Part shown: positions 32,286 to 40,235 of the stretch, piece after piece | Position numbering within the stretch: position 1 is the stretch's first letter | How the letters are laid out: each line of letters opens with the position of its first letter | Source: Sinorhizobium sp. | GTDB lineage: Bacteria; Pseudomonadota; Alphaproteobacteria; Rhizobiales; Rhizobiaceae | Direction: 5' to 3' | DNA: 64,000 nucleotides | NCBI GenBank assembly: GCA_031178305.1 | Contig: JAPSJG010000001.1 | Coordinates: 8,780 to 72,779, forward strand | Notes under the pieces: generated by a model | The model's input: only the letters and a program-made list of their open reading frames with translations | Told to the model about the DNA's origin: nothing | Database searches by the model: none | Translations under genes and position numbers: made by a program

Positions 32286-33470
32286 TCAGGCGTCGTGATT
32301 GAGCAGTTCAAGTAGCCGCTCAGCCGCGGTCGCGAGATCCTCCGTTTCGCGGGCAAAGCAAAGCCGAAAGTAGCCTTCGCCGGCCATGCCAAACGCCCGC
32401 CCTGGTGCCAGCCCAACGCCAGTTTCCCGCAACAATCTTCCGGCGAATGCCGTCGAATCAGCGACCCCGTCGATGCCGAAAAACAAGTAAAAGGCGCCGG
32501 CAGGCGCAAAGTGTATGCGGGAAGAGGTTGCGAGAACCGAGGAGACTCTTTCAAGCCCTCTGCGGCACCGCTCCAGCTGCGCCGCCAGAAATGCCTCGCC
32601 ATCGTTTAGCGCCGTACAGGCAGCGCGCTGCATGAACACTGCGACGCCCGAAGTCGAATACTGGATCAGATTTTCAATGGCTGGCCCGAGCGCTACCGGC
32701 GCTTCGATCCAACCAATCCTCCAGCCGGTCATCGCCCAATTTTTTGAGAAGGTGTTAACGAAAAGAACGCGGTCTTCTCCCGTGATAAGTGAATGGAGCG
32801 ACGGTGCGGCCAAGGCCTTGGAATAGGTAAAACGGCCATAAACCTCGTCCGCGATTATCCAGAGGCCATGCTTCCGAGAAAGATCCAGTATAGCCTGCAG
32901 AAGTAAAGGACCAGCGGTCCAACCAGTCGGGTTTGAAGGCGAATTCAAGAAAATCGCGCGGGTTTTGGGTGAGATCGAGGCCTCGAGCAAAGCGAGGTCC
33001 AGAATCCAACCGGTTGGGTCGAACTGCATGGCGACCTCACGGACGTGGGCGCCGGCTACTCCGACAGCTGCGGAGAAGTTCGGCCACGCAGGGGTGGGCA
33101 CCAAGATCTCGTCGCCTACCCCTGCCACGACCCGAACCGCAAGTTGGATTGCCTGCATTCCAGAGCCCGTGACAAAGAAACGGCCGGGTTCAAATTGCTT
33201 TCCGAAGAGCCCGTGATAGACACGATCATGATATTGGGCGAGCGCGCGGCGAAGCTCAGGGATACCCGGCTGCGGCATGTAAAACGTTTCGCCCCGCTCA
33301 AGTGCCGCGGCCGCCGCGTGACAGATGACGGCGGGCGTCGGCAGATCGCCCTCTCCGACCCAAAGAGGAATGATGTCGGAGCGTCCAAAACCGTGCTTCA
33401 TGACCGCAGCGATGCCGCTCGCTGGTGCCGCAACGGCTTGTGGGCTGATGGACAATGGGGGGCTGATCAT
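32286..33470 (-). CDS. Class I/II (AAT-fold) PLP aminotransferase
   Basis: A 394-residue fold-type I aminotransferase. Characteristic segments are MPQPGIPELRRALAQYHDRVYG-like MPQPGIPELRRALAQYH, FVTGSGMQAIQLAVRVVAG, LNSPSNPTGWTAG, IIADEVYGRF, and the PLP lysine in NTFSKNWAMTGWRIGW around residue 232. A late FRLCFARETEDL contains the carboxylate-binding Arg. GGAGCTAATA precedes the ATG. It is the first gene of the set aminotransferase, aldolase, exporter, D-threonine-aldolase-like enzyme, which reads as catabolism or turnover of a hydroxylated amino acid. Confidence 0.88.
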   Translation of the reverse strand: MISPPLSISPQAVAAPASGIAAVMKHGFGRSDIIPLWVGEGDLPTPAVICHAAAAALERGETFYMPQPGIPELRRALAQYHDRVYHGLFGKQFEPGRFFVTGSGMQAIQLAVRVVAGVGDEILVPTPAWPNFSAAVGVAGAHVREVAMQFDPTGWILDLALLEASISPKTRAIFLNSPSNPTGWTAGPLLLQAILDLSRKHGLWIIADEVYGRFTYSKALAAPSLHSLITGEDRVLFVNTFSKNWAMTGWRIGWIEAPVALGPAIENLIQYSTSGVAVFMQRAACTALNDGEAFLAAQLERCRRGLERVSSVLATSSRIHFAPAGAFYLFFGIDGVADSTAFAGRLLRETGVGLAPGRAFGMAGEGYFRLCFARETEDLATAAERLLELLNHDA

Positions 33471-33489
33471 TATTAGCTCCGGATCGCAG

Positions 33490-33533
33490 AAAAACGGGCC
33501 AACGACCAGGCAGAGACGGTCCGTCGGCCCGCA
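33490..33533 (-). terminator. Rho-independent terminator-like hairpin on the minus strand
   Basis: On the minus strand GCGGGCCGACGGACC and GGTCGTTGGCCCG form an imperfect stem of about 12 pairs, followed directly by TTTTTC. It lies after the 151-residue protein gene and only 20 bp before the aminotransferase start, so it would end or attenuate transcription entering the aminotransferase set. Confidence 0.6.
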
Positions 33534-33564
33534 AAGCGCGCCTTGAAAAGGCGTCGGGGAAGAC

Positions 33565-34020
33565 TTACTGGTGATCGTAAGGATTGCCGCGCGTCACGAA
33601 GGGAACAATACTAATTTGTCCGCTTTCATCGGACCGGTAACCGCGTACGCCAGCATAGGAAATCTTGTTGGCGTCCAGGAGATTCTTCGCTGCCTCTTCT
33701 TGGCCTTCGGGTACGTAAAGGAAGAAAATGCGCGTTTCGTATTCTGGTAGAGGATCGCCTGCTTCAGAAGCTGCCTTCCACAGTGGCACCTTGGCCGGAT
33801 CAAGAGCCTCCTCGACGTCGCCGATCTCGCGGGTCTTGCCATCGGAGTCGATGACGACAATATCGGGGTAGTAATCTCCCGAAGGACCGGGAACCGCCCG
33901 CTTCTTCTCCGGAGCGTTGGTCAATGTCGTATAGTTTGCCGGCCAGGTCGTCTGGCCTGGAAATGGAAAGCGGTTGGCCGCAACGAAGGCGACAACCTCA
34001 TCATGTGAGGGTATTGGCAT
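33565..34020 (-). CDS. Conserved-looking 151-residue protein of unknown function
   Basis: Soluble protein without signal peptide or membrane span. I do not recognise a family. The middle reads YYPDIVVIDSDGKTREIGDVEEAL, i.e. a PD-x(10)-E-x3-VE pattern reminiscent of the core of PD-(D/E)xK nuclease-like folds, but the usual Lys is not clearly placed and this may be chance. The start ATG 34020 is well supported by AAGGAGAAC 5 bp upstream. It follows the M20-family hydrolase by 43 bp on the same strand and is followed by a terminator, so the two genes form one unit. A helper or substrate-handling role with that hydrolase is only a guess. Confidence 0.6.
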   Translation of the reverse strand: MPIPSHDEVVAFVAANRFPFPGQTTWPANYTTLTNAPEKKRAVPGPSGDYYPDIVVIDSDGKTREIGDVEEALDPAKVPLWKAASEAGDPLPEYETRIFFLYVPEGQEEAAKNLLDANKISYAGVRGYRSDESGQISIVPFVTRGNPYDHQ

Positions 34021-34063
34021 CTTGTTCTCCTTGTAGGCTTGTTGAATTTGCCGGATGACCTTC

Positions 34064-35650
34064 TCAACGTACGGACCATTCCGGACCGCGGGGCGTGTCG
34101 ATCCATTCCGGCCAGCGATAGTCCACTGGCGCTTGGAAGTCCGAAGGAAGCTGGGGCGGCACCCACCGCGAACCGCCGACACCGCCGCCGGTTCTTTCGC
34201 GAAATTCCTGCTGGGCGCGCTCGAGGGCTGCCCGATCGGTCATCATGTCGAGGATCGTAGTGGAGATGACGTCCGCCGCCTTGCTCCACATCGGGTCGAT
34301 GCAGGCCGGATGGCCATTCATGGCGTGCCGCAGCCACTCGCCGTAGCGCTTGCCAGCTGGATCCGGCTTGAGCGTGGGACGGGCGACATAAAGGCGGACC
34401 GTGGGCGCATGCCACGTATACTCAACATAGTCGTCCGCGGCGTAATTGAGCTGCCATGGGGGCAGCTGCTGGCGGAAGGCGGCTTCGGCCTCCTGCGGCG
34501 GGGTCAGCCGCATCATGTTGTCGATGAACGGCTCGTTCATTGGCTCGATGCCGTGATTGCGCTGTCCCTCGCGGGCGAACTGCTTGGCCGCATCGCTCCA
34601 TACGGGCGCGCCGAGCTTTTCGAAATTGCGGAACGTCAGTTCGGCAAGCGCATGATTGGGTAGGCCCGCGCGGGTCTTGGTAATCCAGTCCGCACGCCAC
34701 GTGCAATGGGTCATCGCAGCGATGTGCTCGGCGTTGCGATCGAGCACGGAGAAGACGGTCTCGCACATTTCCAGCGTCGGAGCGCGCATGGAGTACTGTA
34801 TCTGCGAATAGGCGGGCGCGAGGTTGTCGGCCGCCGCCTGCCCCGCGACGGGAATGAATTCATTGAGGGTCCAAGTACCGGTGTGCGGCAGCATGGATTC
34901 CTTCATCATCTTCGAATTCGTGTACATGAGGCACACGGCGTCGATGGCACCCGGCGCGCGCGCGCTCGCATGGGCATGCGCTACGCCACCGCCGCGACTC
35001 TGGTCGAGCCAGGTCTCCGGATGGTCGCATTCGAACGTGTAGATCCGGCTCCAGTATGGCGCGCTGGTCGTATCCCAGAAGCAGCCGTTGGTGAGCGCGT
35101 TGAAGGAATGCGGATGAAAACTGATCGCGGCATCCAGCCCGTCGTAGTAGCCGTGGGCGGCGTGGACCGGCTTCGAACCGCACATCTTTTCGGCCGGCTC
35201 ACCGAAAAAGCGCAGGGTGCCGGTGATGCCATGCGCTTCCATGGCCTTCTTGGCAGCCAGAAAGCCCGCGAAGGCTCCCAGACCGAGGGCGGAATGGGGA
35301 TCGGTGTGACCGGCGGCATGTTTCGTCGTCCCCGGTCGTGGCGCGCGGTGAGGCGCGGCGACCTGGGACTGGCCGGGCACCGCATCGTATTCGGCATAGC
35401 CGCCGATGACCGGCCCGTCGCCGTTCGACCAGGTTGCACAGAAGGCCGTCGGCATGCCCGCAGACCCCTGCTCGACTTCGAACCCCTCCTCGCGGAGTCG
35501 GTCAATGTACCACTTTGAGGAACGATACTCGCGCCAGGAAGGCTCGTGGAATGACCAGATCGTCTGATGCCAGGCCGAAAGAAGCGAGCGATTTTCATCG
35601 AGCCAGTTCAGCGCGTGGTTTTGAGCGGCGGAAAAGTTGCTTCTGGTCAT
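34064..35650 (-). CDS. M20-family metallo-amidohydrolase, AbgB-like
   Basis: A 528-residue M20 peptidase-family hydrolase resembling p-aminobenzoyl-glutamate hydrolase subunit B. It starts AQNHALNWLDENRSLLSAWHQTIWSFHEPSWREYRSS, has the metal region GGYAEYDAVPGQSQ and GHTDPHSALGLGAFAG, then LRFFGEPAEKMCGSKPVHAAHGYYDGLDAAISFHPH and a lid domain, ending with the second metal-site half. AbgB proteins cleave amide bonds of acyl or aroyl amino acids. ATG 35650 with GGGAG upstream is chosen over an in-frame ATG 18 bp earlier and one at 35734. It probably begins the minus-strand unit with the unknown 151-residue protein. Confidence 0.82.
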   Translation of the reverse strand: MTRSNFSAAQNHALNWLDENRSLLSAWHQTIWSFHEPSWREYRSSKWYIDRLREEGFEVEQGSAGMPTAFCATWSNGDGPVIGGYAEYDAVPGQSQVAAPHRAPRPGTTKHAAGHTDPHSALGLGAFAGFLAAKKAMEAHGITGTLRFFGEPAEKMCGSKPVHAAHGYYDGLDAAISFHPHSFNALTNGCFWDTTSAPYWSRIYTFECDHPETWLDQSRGGGVAHAHASARAPGAIDAVCLMYTNSKMMKESMLPHTGTWTLNEFIPVAGQAAADNLAPAYSQIQYSMRAPTLEMCETVFSVLDRNAEHIAAMTHCTWRADWITKTRAGLPNHALAELTFRNFEKLGAPVWSDAAKQFAREGQRNHGIEPMNEPFIDNMMRLTPPQEAEAAFRQQLPPWQLNYAADDYVEYTWHAPTVRLYVARPTLKPDPAGKRYGEWLRHAMNGHPACIDPMWSKAADVISTTILDMMTDRAALERAQQEFRERTGGGVGGSRWVPPQLPSDFQAPVDYRWPEWIDTPRGPEWSVR

Positions 35651-35853
35651 AGGCGCTCCCGGTTCCATCTCCAAGGCACAGCTATCCGCTGCCGCCCTCA
35701 GAGAGAGAGAGAGAGAGAGACGGCCGCTACGCATCGAGGCGGGTCAGAAAGTTTCAGGTTGGCCCGGCGGATATGCCGTGCAGGCCGAGAGCTATGCATA
35801 GGGGATACGGGCAGGCGGTGCAAGCACAATTATGGAGTGGACTCCAAATTTGT
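35651..35853. promoter_or_regulatory. Promoter region of the M20 hydrolase with a small palindrome
   Basis: The gap between the hydrolase start and the TetR stop contains GGAGT-GG-ACTCC (35834-35845), an inverted repeat in an AT-richer stretch, and the (GA)10 run. The palindrome could be a site for the neighbouring TetR protein; nothing else is seen. Confidence 0.35.
35701..35720. repeat. (GA)10 microsatellite
   Basis: Ten exact GA repeats lie 51-70 bp upstream of the M20-hydrolase start. Long dinucleotide runs are rare in such genomes and can change length by slippage, which here would alter leader or promoter spacing. Confidence 0.9.
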
Positions 35854-36480
35854 TTACGCAGGGTCGTCGACCACCCCGCGAAGCACCATTTCCAGGTGCG
35901 GGATCCCCCACTCGCGCATAGCTTCCGGAGTCATCGCGCTTGAGGTGACAAGCCGTGCGAGCGCAGCGCTGCCGATTCCAAGAAGCAGGTCGCACAGAAC
36001 CGAAAGGTCGACGTCCGCCTTTATGCGACCGCTCTGCTGGTAAGCGGAGAGCATGCGCATATATTGGCGCCGCAGCAGGAGGTCGAGGCGCTTTCCGGTC
36101 CTGTGGGCGACGCCCCCGGTATCCAGGAACTGCGCCGACATGACGACCCTCCAGCATTCGCGGGTGAGGTGGCGGACAGCTTGGTCCGCCAGGAGCCGCT
36201 CGAAGGTTAGAATACCCTTTACCGGATCGTCCGGCAGGTTCTCCAAGAACTTGCGGCGCTCCGGTAGTGCTGCCCGCACGTGGCGTAGCGCTATTTCCAT
36301 CAGCAAGTTTGGCTTGTTCTTGAAGTAGTTGTAGACCGACGCAGGCGCCACGGAAGCCAACTCGGCGATTTCCTCGATCTTCGTGATCTCATAGCCTTGC
36401 TCTCGAAACAGGGCATCAGCCGCGTCGAGCACTTGCTCTACGCGCTTGTTCCGATGCTTCTCTCTCAAACCTCCGGTCAT
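35854..36480 (-). CDS. TetR-family transcriptional regulator
   Basis: A 208-residue TetR protein. The HTH is VEQVLDAADALFREQGYE with ITKIEEIAELASVAPASVYNYFKNKPNLLMEI at residues ~14-63, the standard position. The C-terminal ligand domain (ERLLADQAVRHLTRECWRVVMSAQFLD) is not specific enough to name a ligand. It is divergent from the deacetylase/transporter operon starting at 36697, and a palindrome near a TTGACA box lies between them (36532-36551), so it is the prime candidate regulator of that operon and perhaps of the similar operon at 58182. Confidence 0.9.
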   Translation of the reverse strand: MTGGLREKHRNKRVEQVLDAADALFREQGYEITKIEEIAELASVAPASVYNYFKNKPNLLMEIALRHVRAALPERRKFLENLPDDPVKGILTFERLLADQAVRHLTRECWRVVMSAQFLDTGGVAHRTGKRLDLLLRRQYMRMLSAYQQSGRIKADVDLSVLCDLLLGIGSAALARLVTSSAMTPEAMREWGIPHLEMVLRGVVDDPA

Positions 36481-36531
36481 TGCCTATCCTTCCACGCGGC
36501 GATCCATGGAGATCGCCAAAATTAACTTGGT

Positions 36532-36551
36532 CTCTATTTTTAGAGTTGACA
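36532..36551. promoter_or_regulatory. Palindrome abutting -35 box, shared with 58119-58138 (copy 1)
   Basis: CTCTATTTTTAGAG (36532-36545) has 5-bp arms around TTTT and is followed immediately by TTGACA (36546-36551). The same arrangement with the complementary centre, CTCTAAAAATAGAG then TTGACT, occurs upstream of the aminotransferase operon at 58182. The shared 14-mer (identical as a reverse complement) with TTGAC at the same phase suggests an operator next to a -35 element. Confidence 0.65.
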
Positions 36552-36696
36552 CTAAGTTTGTAGTCATGGAACATGTCAATATATCGAGTGCGGTTCAAGT
36601 GGGAAGCGCTCCCAATCGACAAAATAATGACAACAGCAGGCCTTTCCGCCGGGATAGGCCGCCGGTCCTGCGCGGCCGCAAGTAGGAGAATGCCTT

Positions 36697-37611
36697 TTGC
36701 TAAAGCTGATAGACAACCCGCCGCAATGGCCGAACGGCGCACGCTGCGCTGTTTGCTTCGCATTTGACCTCGACGCGGAAAGCCTGCTGCACCTCTACTA
36801 CCCCGAAGATTCCATGCGGCGCATCACGCTCTCCTCGGCCTTGCGGTATGGTCCGAGGATCGCGGTGCCAAGGCTCATCCGGATCTGGGAACATTACGGC
36901 ATCAAGCAGACCGTTTACGTTCCCGGCTGGTGCGTCGAGACCTATCCGGAAGCCGTGGAGCAGTTGGCTGCGGCCGGCCATGAAATCGGCCACCACGGCT
37001 GGCTGCACGAGCGAGTGAATGCTCTTGACGCTGGCGACGAGGCGAAGGTCCTGAAAGCCGGGATCCAGGCGATCAAACGGATCACCGGCAAGAGGCCGGC
37101 CGGTTACCGCTGCCCCTCGGGTGCGTTCTCGCCCGCCACGCTCGACCTCCTGATCGACGAGGGCTTCGCCTATGACGCGTCCCTTTCCGGAGACGACGTT
37201 CCCTATATGATACGCAGCGAAAAAGGCGCGCTCCTGGAGCTGCCCTCCGACCACGCGCTGGATGACTGGCCTCAGTATGTGAACATGCGCGATTTCAACC
37301 ACATGCTGCCGATCCAGTCGCCGGAGCAGGCGATGCAGGTCTTCCGTTCTGAATTTGATGCCGCCTGGGCAAACGGTGGCCTGTGGTCCTCCGTATGGCA
37401 TCCGTTCGTATCCGGACGGCCGGCCCGCGCGCAGGCCATGGCGGACCTCATCGAATACATGCAGGCGAAGGGAGACGTCTGGTTCGCCACGATGGAGGAG
37501 ATAGCCGCCCATATACAGACCCTCGTCGATAGCGGCGAATGGACGCCGCGAGAGGAGAAATTGCCCTTCTGGCAGCAACCGGTGCCGCAGATGGTTCGCC
37601 CGGTGCGCTAG
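36697..37611 (+). CDS. Polysaccharide-deacetylase-fold amidase (PuuE allantoinase/cyclic imidase-like)
   Basis: A 304-residue protein of the NodB/polysaccharide deacetylase fold. CFAFDLDAES carries the Asp-Asp metal motif, HEIGHHGWLHERV the His-x3-His-type motif, and GYRCPSGAFSPATLDLL and VWHPFVSGRP the remaining active-site loops. The layout is that of the PuuE/HpPgdA subfamily, which includes allantoinases and cyclic imide hydrolases rather than true polysaccharide enzymes. The start is taken as TTG 36697 because AGGAG lies 9 bp upstream and no ATG fits the frame. It opens an operon with an ABC importer, a carbamoyl-amidase and a ThDP enzyme, supporting a role in ring opening of a cyclic amide. 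Confidence 0.75.
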   Translation: MLKLIDNPPQWPNGARCAVCFAFDLDAESLLHLYYPEDSMRRITLSSALRYGPRIAVPRLIRIWEHYGIKQTVYVPGWCVETYPEAVEQLAAAGHEIGHHGWLHERVNALDAGDEAKVLKAGIQAIKRITGKRPAGYRCPSGAFSPATLDLLIDEGFAYDASLSGDDVPYMIRSEKGALLELPSDHALDDWPQYVNMRDFNHMLPIQSPEQAMQVFRSEFDAAWANGGLWSSVWHPFVSGRPARAQAMADLIEYMQAKGDVWFATMEEIAAHIQTLVDSGEWTPREEKLPFWQQPVPQMVRPVR

Positions 37612-37657
37612 CGGACAAGCGTTCGAAAAACAATCAAACCAACATAAAGAGGGAACA

Positions 37658-38494
37658 ATGCGTAAAATCGGAATTCTGGTAACCGCGGCCCTCGCCGCCA
37701 TGCTCATTACCGGCGGCGCCTCCGCCCAATCCCTGCCGCAGGACATCAAGGACTCCGGTAAGCTGATGGTCGGCACCGAACGCGACCATCCGCCCATGGA
37801 GTTCATCGATGCGAAGACGAACGAACTTGTCGGCTTCGACGTCGACCTCATCCGAGCGATCGCCGGCAAGCTCGGGCTGCAGGTCGAGTTCGTCCATTCC
37901 CGCTTCGAAGGATTGACGCCCAACCTGCAATCGCGCCGCATCAACCTGATCATCAGCGGGATGTACGACACGCCGAAACGGCGCGAGAGCTTCGACTTCA
38001 TAGACTACCTGAGCGCCGGCACGACCTTCTACACGCTGGACAAGAACACCGAGATCCAGGAGCCGAAGGACTTCTGCGGCAAGGTCGTCACCACGAACCG
38101 CGGCACGACGTACCCGGACTCCGTCAAGAAATGGAGCGACGAGAACTGCGTCGCGGCCGGCCTTCCAGCGATCGATGTCATCACCGACACGGACATGGCT
38201 TCGGAGTTCCTCTATCTCAACCAAGGCCGGGCGATAGGTTCCGTGCAGGGCACCGAGGCGATCCCGACCGTGCTTGCAAGCGAGGACGGTCCCTTCCGTG
38301 TGGTGGGGAAGCCCTTCACCAACGTGCGCATCGGCATCGGTTTCAACAAGGAAGACACCGAACTGCGTGATACAATCTTCCAGACGCTTGAGGAGTTGTT
38401 CAAGTCCGGGGAATACCTCAAAATCGTGAAGAAGTGGGGCCTTGAAGCCAGTGCGCTCGATGCGCCCACCATCAACGCAGGCGACGCACCATGA
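37658..38494 (+). CDS. Polar amino acid-type periplasmic binding protein (paralogue of 59441-60277)
   Basis: A 278-residue family 3 binding protein with a Sec signal peptide (ILVTAALAAMLITGGASAQ). The mature part has LMVGTERDHPPMEFIDAKTNELVGFDVDLIRAIAGKLGL, INLIISGMYDTPKRRE and YLKIVKKWGLEASALDAPTIN. Two cysteines (PKDFCGK and DENCVAAG) stand at places also occupied in the paralogue, suggesting a conserved disulfide. It overlaps the permease gene by ATGA. The ligand is unknown; linked enzymes suggest a ureido, guanidino or cyclic amide compound with an amino acid backbone. Confidence 0.87.
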   Translation: MRKIGILVTAALAAMLITGGASAQSLPQDIKDSGKLMVGTERDHPPMEFIDAKTNELVGFDVDLIRAIAGKLGLQVEFVHSRFEGLTPNLQSRRINLIISGMYDTPKRRESFDFIDYLSAGTTFYTLDKNTEIQEPKDFCGKVVTTNRGTTYPDSVKKWSDENCVAAGLPAIDVITDTDMASEFLYLNQGRAIGSVQGTEAIPTVLASEDGPFRVVGKPFTNVRIGIGFNKEDTELRDTIFQTLEELFKSGEYLKIVKKWGLEASALDAPTINAGDAP

Positions 38495-39384
38495 TGCTAT
38501 CGCTCGGGCTTGAAGGCAGTATGAACGACCAGCGAAAGCCGGATATGGACCTCATCGATATATCGAAACTCAAGCATGCGCGCCCGCTTCACATCGGGCG
38601 CCTTGCAGCAGCCGCGCTCTTGCTGGCGGCGGTTGCCTACATCGCCTACGCCTTTGCGGTAGGTACCATCGACTGGTCGGTGGTCGGCGAGTACATGTTT
38701 AGCGAACGCATTATGAGAGGCGCCCTCACCACCGTCGTCATCTCCGTGATCGCCATGGCGATCGGCATTGTGATCGGCATTCTCACCGCCATCGCCCGCT
38801 CGTCGCGCAACATAGTCCTGTCCTCCGCCGCCATGTTCTATGCATGGCTGTTCCGCGGCGCTCCGATGATCCTGCAGCTGCTCATCTGGTACAATCTGGC
38901 CCTCGTCTTTCCGACCATCGGCATTCCGGGCGTGTGGGAGGCGAAGACGGTTGTGGTGATGACGCCACTTGCCGCGACGCTCATCGCGCTGAGCCTCAAT
39001 CAGGGCGCCTATACATCCGAGATCATCCGTTCTGGCATGCTGGCCGTTGATATCGGCCAGTACGAGGCGGCCAAGTCGATCGGCATGACCTATCCCGACA
39101 CCTTGCGGCGCATCATCCTGCCGCAGGCCATGCGGGTGGTCGTGCCCCCTCTCGGTAACGAATTCATAGGCCTGCTGAAGGTGACGGCGCTCGCCAGCAT
39201 CATCGGCTTCGGGGAGCTGCTCGGAACGGCCCAGGACATCTATTATAGCAACGCCAAGATCATGGAGATGCTGTTCGTCGCCACGATCTGGTATTTGGTG
39301 ATAGTCTCCGTCCTATCAATCGTGCAGATGTGGATCGAAAAGCGTTTTGCGCGCGGCTTCGCAAATGGCGGGAGGCACGGATGA
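38491..39384 (+). CDS. Polar amino acid ABC transporter permease
   Basis: A 297-residue HisM/GlnP-type permease with an unusually long N-terminal cytoplasmic segment (about 45 residues) before the first span. TIDWSVVGEYMFSERIMRGALTTVVISVIAMAIGIVIG leads into the core, FRGAPMILQLLIWYNLALVFP is the second landmark, and QYEAAKSIGMTYPDTLRRIILPQAMRVVVPPLGNEF is the EAA loop. The same DWSVVGEY stretch occurs in the permease at 60283. ATG 38491 overlaps the upstream stop; ATG 38521 is an alternative. A single permease gene implies a homodimeric channel. Confidence 0.87.
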   Translation: MMLSLGLEGSMNDQRKPDMDLIDISKLKHARPLHIGRLAAAALLLAAVAYIAYAFAVGTIDWSVVGEYMFSERIMRGALTTVVISVIAMAIGIVIGILTAIARSSRNIVLSSAAMFYAWLFRGAPMILQLLIWYNLALVFPTIGIPGVWEAKTVVVMTPLAATLIALSLNQGAYTSEIIRSGMLAVDIGQYEAAKSIGMTYPDTLRRIILPQAMRVVVPPLGNEFIGLLKVTALASIIGFGELLGTAQDIYYSNAKIMEMLFVATIWYLVIVSVLSIVQMWIEKRFARGFANGGRHG

Positions 39385-40163
39385 AGCCCCTCGTATCGGC
39401 CGTCAGAGTCGGCAAAAAATTCGGAGACCATCAGGTTCTCTATGATATCAATATTGACATCATGCCAGGAGAGGTCGTGTGCATCGTGGGTCCATCTGGC
39501 TCCGGCAAGACGACATTCCTGCGCTGCATCAACCAGCTCGAGACGATTGAGATGGGCGCGCTCTACCTCGACGGGGAGCTGACGGGATACCGCGTCGAGA
39601 ATGACATCGTCCATCGTCTGACGGACAAGGAAATTGCCCGCCAGCGCCGGATCACCGGTATGGTCTTCCAGCGGTTCAATTTGTTCCCGCACATGACCGC
39701 ATTGGAAAACGTTATGGAAGGGCCGACCAGGGTCCTCAGGCAGAACCGACAGGCGGCGCGGGAGATGGCGATGAACCTTCTCGCCCGCGTGGGGCTCGTA
39801 GACAAGGCCGACGCGTTCCCGAACAACCTCTCCGGCGGACAGCAGCAGCGCGTCGCAATCGCCAGAGCGCTTGCCATGCAGCCTCGGCTGATGTTGTTCG
39901 ACGAACCGACATCAGCGCTCGACGCGGAGCTTGTCGGCGAAGTGCTTGCGGTTATGCGCGACGTCGCGGCGACGGGAATGACGATGATCATCGTTACGCA
40001 CGAACTTAACTTTGCCCGTGAGGTCGCGGACAAGGTCGTGTTTATGGCCGAAGGGCGTGTGGTTGAGACCGGCCCGCCTCATCAGGTTCTGGAGAACCCG
40101 CAGCAGGCGCGAACGAAGGCGTTTCTCGCGGCCGTCGTCAGCAAGAAGCAGGAGGTCGCCTAA
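39381..40163 (+). CDS. Polar amino acid ABC transporter ATPase
   Basis: A 260-residue ATPase with Walker A GPSGSGKTT, Q-loop FQRFNLFPHMT, signature LSGGQQQRVAIARAL, Walker B LMLFDEPTSALDAELVG and H-loop VTHELNFARE. A distinctive insertion (DGELTGYRVENDIVHRLTDKEIARQRRITGM) before the Q-loop is shared with the ATPase at 61167 and supports common ancestry of the two cassettes. The start overlaps the permease stop (ATGA). Confidence 0.9.
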   Translation: MKPLVSAVRVGKKFGDHQVLYDINIDIMPGEVVCIVGPSGSGKTTFLRCINQLETIEMGALYLDGELTGYRVENDIVHRLTDKEIARQRRITGMVFQRFNLFPHMTALENVMEGPTRVLRQNRQAAREMAMNLLARVGLVDKADAFPNNLSGGQQQRVAIARALAMQPRLMLFDEPTSALDAELVGEVLAVMRDVAATGMTMIIVTHELNFAREVADKVVFMAEGRVVETGPPHQVLENPQQARTKAFLAAVVSKKQEVA

Positions 40164-40235
40164 AGGGCGGTCTGAATTATTCAACATTACATCGAAAGGA
40201 TATGCCGGGGCGTCGCTTCGGCAGACGATGCAGCC

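Noticed and set aside
36573..36767. Short ORF starting at ATG 36690 (MPFAKADRQ...)
   Set aside because: It is out of frame with the deacetylase-fold protein and ends after 25 codons. The same AGGAG site fits the TTG start of the real gene.
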